NCBI RefSeq assembly: GCF_017968885.1
Contig: NZ_CP072913.1
Coordinates: forward strand, 1,844,001 to 1,908,000
Source: Pseudomonas sp. Tri1
GTDB lineage: Bacteria; Pseudomonadota; Gammaproteobacteria; Pseudomonadales; Pseudomonadaceae
Direction: 5' to 3'
Length of the DNA: 64,000 nt
The notes beneath the pieces were generated by a model. It did not search any database. It had not been told where the DNA came from and saw only the letters and a list, made by a program, of their open reading frames with translations. Each line of letters opens with the position of its first letter. Position 1 is the stretch's first letter. Made by a program: the position numbers and the translations under genes. This document shows positions 27,614 through 39,316 of the stretch, one piece after another.

Positions 27614-28417
27614 GTGATCGACACATTCAACCGAACAGGCCCGCTCATGGACGCCAAAAGCTATCCGCAATGGGCACAACAGCTCATTACCGATTGCAGC
27701 GAGAGCAAACGCCGGGTTGTCGAACACGAGCTGTATCAGCGCATGCGAGACAACAAGCTCAGCGCCAGGACCATGCGCCACTATCTCATCGGTGGTTGGC
27801 CGGTCGTTGAACAGTTCGCTTTATACATGGCACAAAACCTCACCAAGACCCGTTTTGCCCGACATCCCGGCGAGGACATGGCGCGTCGCTGGTTGATGCG
27901 CAATATTCGTGTCGAACTCAACCATGCCGATTACTGGGTGAACTGGGCCGCCGCCCATGGCGTGACCCTGGAAGATCTGCAAGCACAGCAGGTGCCGCCG
28001 GAGCTGCATGCGTTGAGCCACTGGTGCTGGCATACCAGCTCGTCGGACTCGCTGATCGTGGCAATCGCCGCGACCAACTATGCGATCGAGGGGGCAACCG
28101 GGGAGTGGTCGGCGCTGGTGTGTTCCACCGGCGTCTATGCCTCGGCTTTCGCCGAGGAAGACCGCAAACGGGCCATGAAATGGCTGAAAATGCACGCCCA
28201 GTACGATGACGCCCACCCTTGGGAAGCCCTGGAAATCATCTGCACCCTGGCAGGCATGAACCCAAGCAAAGCCTTGCAAATGGAGCTGCGCCAGGCCGTG
28301 TGCAAGAGTTATGACTACATGTACCTGTTCCTGGAGCGCTGCATGCAACTGGAGCAGTCTGAGTCTGTGGGCAAATCTTCTTCGGCCCGTGAGCGCCTGG
28401 CGCTGGCCGGAAGCTGA
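27614..28417 (+). CDS. TenA-like / iron-containing redox enzyme family protein
   Basis: 267 residues, all-helical, in the TenA/haem-oxygenase-like fold. Recognisable segments are WPVVEQFALYMAQNLTK, ELNHADYWVNWA (Glu and His candidate metal ligands) and AATNYAIEGATGEWSALV. Sequences of this kind are annotated either as TenA transcriptional regulators or iron-containing redox enzymes; neither function is demonstrated here. GTG 27614 is chosen because AAGGAG lies eight bases upstream. It follows rbdA by 45 bp and may be cotranscribed. Confidence 0.82.
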   Translation: MIDTFNRTGPLMDAKSYPQWAQQLITDCSESKRRVVEHELYQRMRDNKLSARTMRHYLIGGWPVVEQFALYMAQNLTKTRFARHPGEDMARRWLMRNIRVELNHADYWVNWAAAHGVTLEDLQAQQVPPELHALSHWCWHTSSSDSLIVAIAATNYAIEGATGEWSALVCSTGVYASAFAEEDRKRAMKWLKMHAQYDDAHPWEALEIICTLAGMNPSKALQMELRQAVCKSYDYMYLFLERCMQLEQSESVGKSSSARERLALAGS

Positions 28418-28446
28418 TTTCCACCGCTACAGATAGCCACAACCCA

Positions 28447-28534
28447 TGTGGGAGCGAGCCTGCTCGCGAAGAGGTTTGACAGTCGACGGGGAGGTTGACT
28501 GCTAGACCGCTATCGCGAGCAGGCTCGCTCCCAC
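28447..28534. repeat. REPIN-like inverted pair, GTGGGAGCGAGCTTGCTCGCGA class (first of a tandem)
   Basis: TGTGGGAGCGAGCCTGCTCG and its inverted copy flank about 37 bp. A second element of the same class begins 45 bp further on. Confidence 0.9.
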
Positions 28535-28579
28535 TGTTGTTTTGGCTGATCTCCAGATCCATGCCCACCGCCACTCCCT

Positions 28580-28670
28580 TGTGGGAGCGAGCTTGCTCGC
28601 GATAGCGGTGGGTCAGTTTGTGGGGATGTTGGATGTGCTGGCCCTAGCGCGAGCAAAGCTCGCTCCCACA
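28580..28670. repeat. REPIN-like inverted pair, GTGGGAGCGAGCTTGCTCGCGA class (second of a tandem)
   Basis: TGTGGGAGCGAGCTTGCTCG and its inverted copy, the latter with a one-base insertion (GAGCAAAGCTCGC). With the element at 28447 it fills most of the 281-bp gap between the convergent TenA-like and diguanylate cyclase genes. Confidence 0.9.
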
Positions 28671-28698
28671 AGGGATTTCGGTGTGCTTGGCGTCTGTG

Positions 28699-29625
28699 TC
28701 AGCCCGCCATCGCCAACCGGTTACGTCCCTCGCGCTTGGCCACGTACAGTGCGCTGTCGGCCCGTCGCAACAGGCTTTCGGCTGATTCCCCTGGCAGCAG
28801 GGTCGCGCAACCCAGGCTGACCGTCAGTTCAATGCGTGTCCCTGCGGCGAAATAATCCTGTACCTGGGCGGCATAACGCAGGCGTTCACCGACCAGGGCC
28901 GCGGCATCGCGGCTGGTGTTGGAGAGCAGGATCAGGAACTCTTCGCCACCGAACCTGAACACCATGTCGACGTTGCGCAACTGATTCTTGATCGACTCGG
29001 CAACGGATTTGAGCACCTCGTCGCCGACGCCATGCCCATGGCTGTCGTTGATGCGCTTGAAATGATCGATGTCGAGCATCAGCAGGGACAAGGGTTGCAA
29101 ATGACGCCTGGCCATGTCGATTTCACGCACCAGGGTCTGGTCCATGGCGATGCGGTTGCCGGTGCCGGTCAACGGATCGCGCAGCGCGCTCTGGGTGGCG
29201 GCTCGGTAAAGCAGGGCATTGCGCAGCGGATACAGCAACGTCGAGAGCACCGATTCGAGGTCGCTCTGTTCTGCCTCGGTGAAGCGTTGGTTGCGACGGA
29301 ATACCAGCTCGCCCAAGTGTTCGCCTTCATGGCTGAGGGTGTAGCTGAGGGTGTGATGTCCGCGCTGACCGAATTCGAGACGCAGATCGCTGGGCTTGTG
29401 CTGGTAGGCCAGTGCGTCCAGGGGCACCAAGCGCTGAACTTCCCGGAAAAACAGGCCCAGGATGCGTTGTGGCTCCAGGCTGGTCTGCAATTGTTGGCCC
29501 AGTTGCTGGCGCAATTGCGAAAGGCTGACCGAGCGTGGCACGAGCGGCGACGGCTGGGCGAAGCCCAGGCGCTGCAACTTGGCGCTGTCGAAGTCTATCG
29601 CGTTGATCTGGGTGGGCGTTTTCAT
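28699..29625 (-). CDS. GGDEF diguanylate cyclase
   Basis: 308 residues without membrane segments. The N-terminal ~145 residues are a GAF-like or unrecognised sensory domain (LGLFFREVQRLVPLDALAY). The GGDEF domain (~150-305) has an active GGEEF site (RFGGEEFL), the RxxD inhibitory site RNVD five residues before it, and the substrate segment DIDHFKRINDSHGHGVGDEVL. It should make c-di-GMP in the cytoplasm and be product-inhibited. As I recall the P. aeruginosa counterpart is PA3177, a few genes from yciK and mupP there too. Confidence 0.9.
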   Translation of the reverse strand: MKTPTQINAIDFDSAKLQRLGFAQPSPLVPRSVSLSQLRQQLGQQLQTSLEPQRILGLFFREVQRLVPLDALAYQHKPSDLRLEFGQRGHHTLSYTLSHEGEHLGELVFRRNQRFTEAEQSDLESVLSTLLYPLRNALLYRAATQSALRDPLTGTGNRIAMDQTLVREIDMARRHLQPLSLLMLDIDHFKRINDSHGHGVGDEVLKSVAESIKNQLRNVDMVFRFGGEEFLILLSNTSRDAAALVGERLRYAAQVQDYFAAGTRIELTVSLGCATLLPGESAESLLRRADSALYVAKREGRNRLAMAG

Positions 29626-29988
29626 TTGGCGTTAGCCCCTAAGCTAAATCTGTCCTGCCGGGCTGGGTGATGCGGCTTTAGGTGGCGCGTCGTACTGGTC
29701 CTTCAGCCCCGTAGGACATCTGATTTGAGTTTAGTCCGCTTTCCCTGTCAGGCGTAAGACTCGTCTCAACGTCCGTTCCCCGCCGAACATGGCGTGTTTG
29801 AGGATATTTAGAGCGAAAGTCGTGCCATTCAGTTCATTAGAATAAAAACCTAGGTAAATCAAATAATTGGCCATTAGGTGCGAACGCCGCGTCAGCATTT
29901 GGGCGACATCGACTTGGCGTTTCGCCTGGCTGAGCACCAAGAAAGTCTGCGTCGTGACGGTAAATCGACGCGACGCAGAGAAGGGCAG
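29626..29988. other. 363-bp intergenic region with no convincing gene
   Basis: This gap separates two minus-strand genes. A minus-strand frame 29731-29940 could encode 69 residues, or 47 from ATG 29874 (starting MANYLIYLGFYSNELNG), but it has no ribosome binding site and resembles nothing I know. The centre (29810-29880) is more AT-rich than the flanks and may contain the promoter of the diguanylate cyclase gene. The call that no gene is present is tentative. Confidence 0.4.
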
Positions 29989-30729
29989 TTATTGCGCGTT
30001 GAAGGCTTGGCCGTTGATGCCGGTGCTGTCCGGCCCCATCAGGTACAGGTAGACCGGCATGATTGCTTCAGGTGTTGGATTATTGAGCGGGTTTTCCCCT
30101 GGATAGGCCTGGGCGCGCATGCTGGTACGGGTCGCGCCTGGGTTGATGCTGTTGGCGCGCACGGGGGCGACGGTGTCGACTTCGTCGGCCAGGGTCTGCA
30201 TCAGCCCTTCGGTGGCGAACTTGGACACGCCGTAAGCCCCCCAGTACGCCCGCCCCTTGCGCCCGACGCTGCTGGAAGTGAACACCACCGACGCGTCCTT
30301 GGAGAGTTTGAGCAGGGGCAGCAGGGTGCTGGTGAGCATGAACATGGCGTTGACGTTCACATGCATCACCCGCATGAAGTTCTCGCCAGACAGTTGCTCC
30401 AGCGGCGTGCGTGGACCAATGATCGAGGCATTGTGCAGCAGGCCGTCCAAATGACCGAACTCGGTTTCGATCATGGCCGCCAGTTCATCGTATTGATGGG
30501 GCAGGGCGGTTTCGAGGTTGAATGGGATCACCACCGGTTGCGGATGGCCGGCCGCTTCGATTTCATCGTAGACCTGGGTCAGGTTGGCTTCGGTCTTGCC
30601 CAGCAACAGCACGGTGGCGCCATGAGCGGCGTAGGCCTTGGCGGCAGCAGCCCCGATACCGCGACCGGCACCGGTGACCAGGATGACCCGGCCAGTGAGC
30701 AGGTCGGGACGGGCGGAATACTCAAACAT
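29989..30729 (-). CDS. yciK: YciK family SDR oxidoreductase
   Basis: 246 residues. The cofactor loop TGAGRGIG, NNASI-like LLHNASIIGP, catalytic Ser in VVFTSSSVGRKG, and Tyr/Lys in YGVSK identify a classical SDR. The N-terminus YSARPDLLTGRVILVTG is typical of YciK. The substrate is unknown. The frame is open to 30921, but ATG 30729 has GAGG upstream and gives the family N-terminus. It is downstream of mupP, separated by a 209-bp gap holding a REPIN-like pair. Confidence 0.9.
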   Translation of the reverse strand: MFEYSARPDLLTGRVILVTGAGRGIGAAAAKAYAAHGATVLLLGKTEANLTQVYDEIEAAGHPQPVVIPFNLETALPHQYDELAAMIETEFGHLDGLLHNASIIGPRTPLEQLSGENFMRVMHVNVNAMFMLTSTLLPLLKLSKDASVVFTSSSVGRKGRAYWGAYGVSKFATEGLMQTLADEVDTVAPVRANSINPGATRTSMRAQAYPGENPLNNPTPEAIMPVYLYLMGPDSTGINGQAFNAQ

Positions 30730-30791
30730 AAAAAACCTCACGAAACAGAACAAATGCGCGCTGATGCGCGCATGTGGCGAAGGGATTGATC

Positions 30792-30908
30792 TGTGGCGAG
30801 GGGATTTATCCCCGCTGGGCTGCCAAGCAGCCCCAAATTTTTGCACGTTGGCCTGATGCTGTAGCAGAGGCGCTTCGCGCCTCAGCGGGGATAAATCCCC
30901 TCGCCACA
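30792..30908. repeat. REPIN-like inverted pair, GTGGCGAGGGGATTTATCCCC class
   Basis: TGTGGCGAGGGGATTTATCC and its inverted copy flank about 75 bp, with the inner hairpin GGGCTGCCAAGCAGCCC beside the left arm and GAGGCGCTTCGCGCCTC near the right arm. It lies between mupP and yciK. Confidence 0.9.
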
Positions 30909-30938
30909 AAAGCGGCGACAACAGTGAGTGCGGTCAGC

Positions 30939-31610
30939 TCAGCAACCGCACAACGCGTTATCCAGCACTTTGCGCAGCGCCGAGGGGTGATCGATGACCA
31001 CATCCGCGCCCCAGTGTCGGGGGTTGTCGTCCGGGTGGATGTAGCCGTAGGTCACTGCACAGGTCTTGGTACCGGCGCTGCGCCCGGACTCGATGTCCCG
31101 CAGGTCGTCGCCCACGAACAGTACGCTGGCCGGGTCCAGGTCGAGCATCTTGCACGCCAGGGTCAAGGGCTCCGGGTCCGGTTTGCTGTTTTTCACGTGG
31201 TCAGGGCAGATCAGCACCTTCGAGCGCTCGGCCAGGCCCAACTGCTGCATGATCGGCTCGGCGAAACGCACCGGCTTGTTGGTGACCACGCCCCAGATCA
31301 GGTTTGCCGCTTCAATATCGGCCAGCACCTCGGCCATGCCGTCGAACAGGTGGCTGTGGACCGCGCACCCCTTGAGGTAGCGGTCGAGGAACTCCTGGCG
31401 CAGTTCCTCGAACCCCGGTGACTCCGGATCCATGGAAAAGGTCACCGCGACCATCGCCCGGGCACCGCCGGAAATCTCGTCGCGAATGTGCTGCGTATTC
31501 ATCGGTGGCAAGCCGCGGTCGGCGCGCATGGCCTGGCAGATGGCGATGAAATCCGGCGCGGTATCGAGCAGCGTGCCGTCCATGTCGAAGAGAACCGCTT
31601 TGAGACGCAT
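30939..31610 (-). CDS. mupP: N-acetylmuramic acid 6-phosphate phosphatase MupP
   Basis: 223 residues of the HAD superfamily (Gph-like). Motif I is [10 protein letters not shown] with nucleophile Asp9 and Asp11, motif II lies in VVTNKP, motif III is the Lys of NSKPDPEP, and motif IV is [12 protein letters not shown]. In Pseudomonas this position, next to ubiG, is occupied by MupP, which dephosphorylates MurNAc-6-phosphate in the cell-wall recycling route to UDP-MurNAc. The alternative, phosphoglycolate phosphatase Gph, is less likely given the location. It begins 4 bp after the ubiG stop. Confidence 0.9.
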   Translation of the reverse strand: MRLKAVLFDMDGTLLDTAPDFIAICQAMRADRGLPPMNTQHIRDEISGGARAMVAVTFSMDPESPGFEELRQEFLDRYLKGCAVHSHLFDGMAEVLADIEAANLIWGVVTNKPVRFAEPIMQQLGLAERSKVLICPDHVKNSKPDPEPLTLACKMLDLDPASVLFVGDDLRDIESGRSAGTKTCAVTYGYIHPDDNPRHWGADVVIDHPSALRKVLDNALCGC

Positions 31611-31614
31611 CGAC

Positions 31615-32313
31615 TTACTCCTCGCGCAGGGTCTGGATCATGTAGTTGACGTCCACGTCGGCGGCCAGCTTGTAGTGCTTGGTCAGTGGGTTGTAGGTCA
31701 GGCCGATGATGTCCTTGACGGTCAGCCCGGCCATGCGGCTCCAGGCGCCCAGTTCGGAGGGCCGGATGAATTTCTTGAAGTCATGGGTGCCGCGCGGCAG
31801 CAGCTTCATGATGTATTCAGCGCCGATGATGGCGAACAGGTACGCTTTCGGGTTGCGGTTGATTGTGGAGAAGAACACCTGGCCGCCGGGCTTGACCATG
31901 CGAAAGCACGCGCGGATGACCGATGACGGATCCGGCACGTGTTCGAGCATTTCCAGGCACGTGACGACGTCGAACTGCCCGGGCATTTCCTCGGCCAGGG
32001 CCTCGGCGGTGATCTGCCGGTATTCCACGCTGACGCCGGACTCCAGTTGATGCAACTGCGCAACCGCCAACGGCGCTTCGCCCATGTCGATGCCCATTAC
32101 GCTCGCTCCGCGCTGGGCCATGGCCTCGCTGAGGATGCCGCCGCCACAGCCGACGTCGAGGACCTTCTTGCCGGCCAGATTGACCCGTTCGTCAATCCAG
32201 TTGACCCGCAGCGGGTTGATGTCGTGCAGCGGTTTGAATTCGCTTTCACGGTCCCACCAGCGATGGGCCAGGGCTTCGAATTTGGCGATTTCGGCGTGGT
32301 CAACGTTGCTCAT
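31615..32313 (-). CDS. ubiG: ubiquinone biosynthesis O-methyltransferase UbiG
   Basis: 232 residues. The class I methyltransferase SAM loop [16 protein letters not shown] is intact and the N-terminus [25 protein letters not shown] is diagnostic of UbiG. It carries out both O-methylations in ubiquinone synthesis. RBS GAGGATC is upstream. It lies 60 bp downstream of the deaminase gene and 4 bp upstream of mupP in one minus-strand operon. Confidence 0.95.
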   Translation of the reverse strand: MSNVDHAEIAKFEALAHRWWDRESEFKPLHDINPLRVNWIDERVNLAGKKVLDVGCGGGILSEAMAQRGASVMGIDMGEAPLAVAQLHQLESGVSVEYRQITAEALAEEMPGQFDVVTCLEMLEHVPDPSSVIRACFRMVKPGGQVFFSTINRNPKAYLFAIIGAEYIMKLLPRGTHDFKKFIRPSELGAWSRMAGLTVKDIIGLTYNPLTKHYKLAADVDVNYMIQTLREE

Positions 32314-32373
32314 GTGCAGATCCTCGAAAAGCTTGAAAAATCGTGTGCCCCGAGCCGTGGCTCCAGGGGCGGG

Positions 32374-33705
32374 TTATTCGTTATGGCCGCTGATTCGACG
32401 ACCCCAGGCCTGGGCCGTGGCGGTCAGTTGCGACTCGTCCAGGCGGGTCAGCCGGCCATCTTCCAGCAACGGCTTGCCGGCCACCCACAGGTGTTTCACG
32501 CAATCGCGGCCCGTGGCGTAGATCAGTTGCGACACCGGGTCGTAGACCGGCTGCTGGGCCAGGCCAGACAGGTCAAAGGCCACCAGGTCGGCGGCCTTGC
32601 CGACTTCCAGGGAGCCGACCGTCGCTTCGATGCCCAGCGCCCGGGCGCCATTGAGCGTGGCCATGCGCAACGCCCGGTGGGCGTCCAGGGCCGTGGCCGA
32701 ACCGGCGACAGCCTTGGCCAGCAATGCGGCGGTGCGCGTCTCGCCGAGCAAATCCAGATCGTTGTTGCTCGCTGCACCGTCGGTGCCGACCGCCACATTG
32801 ACCCCGGCCTGCCACAAACGCTCGACCGGGCAGAAGCCGCTGGCCAGCTTCAAATTCGATTCCGGACAATGGATCACGCTGCAGTTGCTTTCTACCAGCA
32901 AGGCCTGGTCTTCATCGCTGACCTGAGTCATGTGCACGGCTTGAAAGCGCGGCCCCAAAAGCCCTAGCCGTCCCAGTCGGGCCAGCGGCCGCTCAGCGGT
33001 GTTATCCACAGCCTGCTGCACTTCGAAGGCGGTTTCATGAACATGCATATGAATCGCCGCGTCCAACTCCTCGGCGATCACGCGGATTTTCTCCAGGTTC
33101 TCGTCGCCCACGGTGTAGGGCGCATGTGGGCCGAATGCGACTTTGATCCGTGGATGGTGCTTGAGGTCGCCAAAAAGCTCGATGCCCTGACGAATGGCGT
33201 CGTCGGCGCTGGCGGCGCCGGGGATGGGGAAATCGAGGATCGGAATGGCGATTTGCGCGCGGATGCCGCTGTTGTGTACGCGTTCGCTGGCAACCTTGGG
33301 GTAGAAGTACATGTCAGAGAAGCAGGTGATGCCACCCTTGATCTGTTCGGCGATTGCCAGGTCGGTGCCATCGCGCACGAAATCTTCATCGACCCATTTG
33401 GCTTCGGCCGGCCAGATGTGCTGTTCGAGCCAGGTCATCAAGGGCAGGTCGTCGGCCAGGCCACGGAACAAAGTCATTGCCGCGTGGCCGTGGGAGTTGA
33501 TCAGGCCCGGGCTGAGCAGCATGCCCGGTAACTCGCGGACCTGGGTGGCATTGCACTTCAGGGCTTCGGCCCGCGGGCCGATGAACACGATGCAGCCGTC
33601 GCGAATGCCCAGGCCATGATCCTTGAGCACCACACCGGCGGGTTCGACAGGCACCAACCAGGTCGGCAGCAGTAATAAGTCGAGCGCAACGGCAGGCTTG
33701 GGCAT
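32374..33705 (-). CDS. mtaD: 5'-methylthioadenosine deaminase (TRZ/ATZ amidohydrolase family)
   Basis: 443 residues of the metal-dependent amidohydrolase superfamily. Visible ligands are the HxH of [13 protein letters not shown], His in [11 protein letters not shown], and the late Asp in [11 protein letters not shown]. In P. aeruginosa the gene at this position (PA3170) has been reported to deaminate MTA to methylthioinosine. That product is then phosphorolysed and passed to MtnA, whose gene is divergently transcribed next door. S-adenosylhomocysteine deamination is a possible second activity. Confidence 0.9.
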   Translation of the reverse strand: MPKPAVALDLLLLPTWLVPVEPAGVVLKDHGLGIRDGCIVFIGPRAEALKCNATQVRELPGMLLSPGLINSHGHAAMTLFRGLADDLPLMTWLEQHIWPAEAKWVDEDFVRDGTDLAIAEQIKGGITCFSDMYFYPKVASERVHNSGIRAQIAIPILDFPIPGAASADDAIRQGIELFGDLKHHPRIKVAFGPHAPYTVGDENLEKIRVIAEELDAAIHMHVHETAFEVQQAVDNTAERPLARLGRLGLLGPRFQAVHMTQVSDEDQALLVESNCSVIHCPESNLKLASGFCPVERLWQAGVNVAVGTDGAASNNDLDLLGETRTAALLAKAVAGSATALDAHRALRMATLNGARALGIEATVGSLEVGKAADLVAFDLSGLAQQPVYDPVSQLIYATGRDCVKHLWVAGKPLLEDGRLTRLDESQLTATAQAWGRRISGHNE

Positions 33706-33772
33706 CGTGGAACGGTTCCATGGGTTATAAAGGATGGCGAAGTATACCCGAGCGTCTTCGCGGAGGGATCGC

Positions 33773-33778
33773 TATAAT
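33773..33778 (+). promoter_or_regulatory. candidate -10 box upstream of mtnA
   Basis: A consensus TATAAT occurs 34 bp upstream of the mtnA start in the 106-bp divergent gap to mtaD. I find no good -35 match at 16-18 bp, so only the -10 hexamer is supported. Confidence 0.45.
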
Positions 33779-33811
33779 CGGCGGCTTTTGTTCATGAGTG
33801 CGGGGTGAGGG

Positions 33812-34888
33812 ATGCGCGATCGACTGTTGGCTGCGGAGAAAGTGAAGGCCATCGATTGGCGGGATGGTGCCCTGTACCTGCTGGATCAGCGTGTGTTGCC
33901 GTTCGAGGAAAACTGGATCGGCTACACCAGCGCCGCTGGTGTAGCCGAGGCCATTCGTTCGATGGTGGTACGTGGCGCGCCAGCCATTGGCATCAGCGCC
34001 GCCTATGGCGTAGTGCTGGCCGCACGGGCCAGAGTGGCCGAAGGGGGTGACTGGCAGGCGGCGCTGGAAGCCGATTTCGCCTTGCTGGCCGATTCCCGGC
34101 CGACAGCGGTGAACCTGTTCTGGGCTTTGGACCGCATGCGTGAGCGGCTTGTGCGCTTGAAAGAGCACGCCGAGCCATTGGCTGCCCTTGAGGCCGAAGC
34201 CATCGCCATCCATGAAAGCGACCGCGAAGCCAATCTGACCATGGCCCAGCTTGGGGTCGACCTGATCCGCAAGCATCAGGGCAACGCCCAGGCCATCCTG
34301 ACCCACTGCAACACCGGCGCCCTGGCCACCGGCGGTTTCGGCACGGCCCTGGGGGTGATTCGCGGTGCGTTCCTCGAAGGCATGGTCGAGCGTGTCTATG
34401 CCGACGAAACCCGACCATGGCTCCAGGGCTCGCGCCTGACCGCGTGGGAGCTGGCCAACGAAGGCATCCCGGTGACCCTCAACGCTGACTCCGCCGCCGC
34501 CCACATCATGAAAACCAAAGGCGTGACCTGGGTGATCGTCGGCGCCGACCGCATCACCGCCAACGGTGACGTGGCGAACAAGATCGGCACTTATCAACTG
34601 GCGGTCTGCGCCATGCACCATGGGGTGCGCTTCATGGTGGTGGCACCGAGTTCGACCATCGACATGAACCTGGCCAGCGGGGACGACATTCCGATCGAAG
34701 AACGCGACGGGCGCGAGCTGCTGGAAGTCGGCGGCAAACGGGTCGGGGCGGATGTAGAAGCGTTCAACCCAGTGTTCGACGTCACTCCGGCGGACCTGAT
34801 CGACGCCATCATTACCGAGAAGGGCATTGTCGAACGGCCAGACACGGCGAAAATGGCGCAGTTGATGTGTCGCAAGCGGTTGCACTGA
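33812..34888 (+). CDS. mtnA: methylthioribose-1-phosphate isomerase
   Basis: 358 residues. MtnA isomerises 5-methylthioribose-1-phosphate to the ribulose form in methionine salvage. Family motifs [32 protein letters not shown] (with the catalytic Cys) and [18 protein letters not shown] (catalytic Asp) are present. It is divergent from mtaD, so the two salvage steps share a control region. No other mtn genes are in the window. Confidence 0.95.
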   Translation: MRDRLLAAEKVKAIDWRDGALYLLDQRVLPFEENWIGYTSAAGVAEAIRSMVVRGAPAIGISAAYGVVLAARARVAEGGDWQAALEADFALLADSRPTAVNLFWALDRMRERLVRLKEHAEPLAALEAEAIAIHESDREANLTMAQLGVDLIRKHQGNAQAILTHCNTGALATGGFGTALGVIRGAFLEGMVERVYADETRPWLQGSRLTAWELANEGIPVTLNADSAAAHIMKTKGVTWVIVGADRITANGDVANKIGTYQLAVCAMHHGVRFMVVAPSSTIDMNLASGDDIPIEERDGRELLEVGGKRVGADVEAFNPVFDVTPADLIDAIITEKGIVERPDTAKMAQLMCRKRLH

Positions 34889-34900
34889 AGGCTTTCAGTG
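34883..34900 (+). terminator. hairpin at the end of mtnA
   Basis: CACTGAA and TTCAGTG pair around GGCT, overlapping the mtnA stop codon. No T-run follows, so as a terminator it would be weak or Rho-assisted. Confidence 0.4.
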
Positions 34901-35333
34901 TCTGATCTGCCGCCTTCGCGAGCACGCTTGCTCCCACATTGGTTCGTGTTGTGACCCGAATCTCAGGCATGCACAGTCTCCTGTGGGAGCGAGCTTGCTC
35001 GCGATGAGGCCCGCAAAGCCAGCAAATGAGCCTGAATCGGGGCGAAAATCTTCATTCGCAGCGTCTCTGAGCCCCTCTCGTCCTCTATCAGCCTGTCACC
35101 GGTCAACTAACTATGCTCCATGCGCATCAGGGGGATAGGTGCGTGGCGGCTCTTGTGATAACATCCGGCGGTTTCCAGGGCTGCCTCGCGAGGTAGCCTT
35201 TACTGCGCAGATCCATGGCATAACTCGTTGATTTGTCGTAAGTCGCTGCATGGCACTTGTTCTGCAGCGGCGAGCTTCGTTCGTCCCATCTGGATGTGAC
35301 GAGGTTTCACCAGAAAAAGGAATCAGGCTTCTC
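34889..35333. other. 445-bp intergenic region mtnA / gyrA
   Basis: It holds the REP copies above (34915-35005) and then ~330 bp of gyrA upstream DNA. TTGTGATAACATCC at 35153-35166 contains an extended -10-like TGTGATAAC, a candidate gyrA promoter element, but the -35 region is poor. The gyrA frame itself is open from 35250, but there is no binding site for those upstream starts. Confidence 0.5.
34915..35005. repeat. REPIN-like pair in outward orientation, GTGGGAGCGAGCTTGCTCGCGA class
   Basis: A copy in reverse orientation (CGCGAGCACGCTTGCTCCCA) comes first and a forward copy (TGTGGGAGCGAGCTTGCTCG) second, the opposite order to the other pairs. The region is between mtnA and gyrA. Confidence 0.85.
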
Positions 35334-37997
<2,664 letters not shown>

Positions 37998-38008
37998 GCG
38001 GACACGCA

Positions 38009-38041
38009 GGGGGCGGATGAAGATTCGCCCCCTTGTTGTTT
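38009..38041 (+). terminator. intrinsic terminator after gyrA
   Basis: AGGGGGCG and CGCCCCCT arms with a ten-base loop, followed by a T-rich but interrupted tract (TGTTGTTTGT). It separates gyrA from serC. Confidence 0.75.
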
Positions 38042-38081
38042 GTCCCGTTTGAAAATTTGCGACACTGCGCATTCCGCCCTT

Positions 38082-38170
38082 TGTGGGAGCGAGCCTGCTC
38101 GCGATTTCGGTGGGTCAGCAGCATTGATATTGACTGACACACTGCAATCGCGAGCAAGCTCGCTCCCACA
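38082..38170. repeat. REPIN-like inverted pair, GTGGGAGCGAGCTTGCTCGCGA class
   Basis: TGTGGGAGCGAGCCTGCTCG and its inverted copy flank about 42 bp between gyrA and serC. It is the last element of this kind; none was found in the remaining 25.8 kb. Confidence 0.9.
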
Positions 38171-38230
38171 TTGGGCCCTATGTGCAGAACACAAGATGTA
38201 TGTGACCACCAGATCAGAGCGAGATTGGAT

Positions 38231-39316
38231 GTGAGCAAGAGAGCCTATAACTTCTGTGCCGGCCCGGCGGCGTTGCCTGAAGCGGTCCTGAAACGTGCCC
38301 AGGGTGAACTTCTCGACTGGCATGGCAAGGGCCTGTCCGTCATGGAAATGAGCCATCGCAGTGATGAGTTCGTGTCCATTGCCACCAAGGCCGAGCAGGA
38401 CCTGCGTGATCTGCTGAACATCCCGTCCAATTACAAGGTGTTGTTCCTGCAGGGCGGCGCCAGCCAGCAGTTCGCCCAGATTCCGCTGAACCTGCTGCCC
38501 GAAAGCGGTAAGGCCGACTACATCGATACCGGTATCTGGTCGCAGAAAGCCATCGAAGAAGCCTCGCGTTATGGCCACGTCAACGTTGCCGCCACCGCCA
38601 AGCCCTACGACTATTTCGCCATTCCGGGCCAGAACGAGTGGAACCTGTCCAAGGACGCGGCCTACGTTCACTACGCGCCAAACGAAACCATTGGCGGCCT
38701 GGAGTTCAACTGGATCCCGGAAACTGGCGACGTGCCATTGGTGGCCGACATGTCTTCGGACATTCTGTCGCGGCCTGTGGATATCTCCCGTTTCGGCATG
38801 ATCTACGCCGGAGCCCAGAAGAACATCGGCCCGAGCGGCATTCTGGTCAGCATCATCCGTGAAGACCTGCTGGGTCGCGCCCGTTCCCTGTGCCCGACCA
38901 TGCTCAACTACAAGGTCGCGGCCGACAACGGCTCGATGTACAACACCCCGCCGACCCTGGCCTGGTACCTGTCGGGCCTGGTGTTCGAGTGGTTGAAAGA
39001 ACAGGGCGGTGTCGAAGCCATCGGCAAGCTCAATGAAGTGAAGCAGCGCACGCTGTATGACTTCATCGATGCCAGCGGCCTCTACAGCAACCCGATCAAC
39101 AAGACTGACCGTTCATGGATGAACGTGCCGTTCCGCCTGGCCGATGATCGTCTGGACAAACCATTCCTGGCCGGTGCCGACGAGCGCGGTCTGCTGAACC
39201 TCAAGGGCCACCGTTCGGTCGGTGGCATGCGCGCCTCCATCTACAACGCCGTCGACATCAACGCAGTCAATGCGTTGATTGCCTACATGGCAGAGTTCGA
39301 GAAGGAACATGGCTGA
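38231..39316 (+). CDS. serC: phosphoserine aminotransferase
   Basis: 361 residues from GTG 38231 (MSKRAYNFCAGPAALP), matching the family start; the frame is open further upstream without a binding site. The PLP lysine lies in YAGAQKNIGPSG. SerC makes phosphoserine from 3-phosphohydroxypyruvate and also serves pyridoxal phosphate synthesis. It is the first gene of the serC-pheA-hisC-tyrA/aroA-cmk-rpsA supraoperon, and its TGA overlaps the ATG of pheA by one base. Confidence 0.96.
   Translation: MSKRAYNFCAGPAALPEAVLKRAQGELLDWHGKGLSVMEMSHRSDEFVSIATKAEQDLRDLLNIPSNYKVLFLQGGASQQFAQIPLNLLPESGKADYIDTGIWSQKAIEEASRYGHVNVAATAKPYDYFAIPGQNEWNLSKDAAYVHYAPNETIGGLEFNWIPETGDVPLVADMSSDILSRPVDISRFGMIYAGAQKNIGPSGILVSIIREDLLGRARSLCPTMLNYKVAADNGSMYNTPPTLAWYLSGLVFEWLKEQGGVEAIGKLNEVKQRTLYDFIDASGLYSNPINKTDRSWMNVPFRLADDRLDKPFLAGADERGLLNLKGHRSVGGMRASIYNAVDINAVNALIAYMAEFEKEHG

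Noticed and set aside
28447..28670. Possible small CRISPR array (regular repeats of ~22 bp)
   Set aside because: The repeats are inverted pairs, not direct repeats with unique spacers of constant length, and no cas gene is near; they fit REP/REPIN elements.
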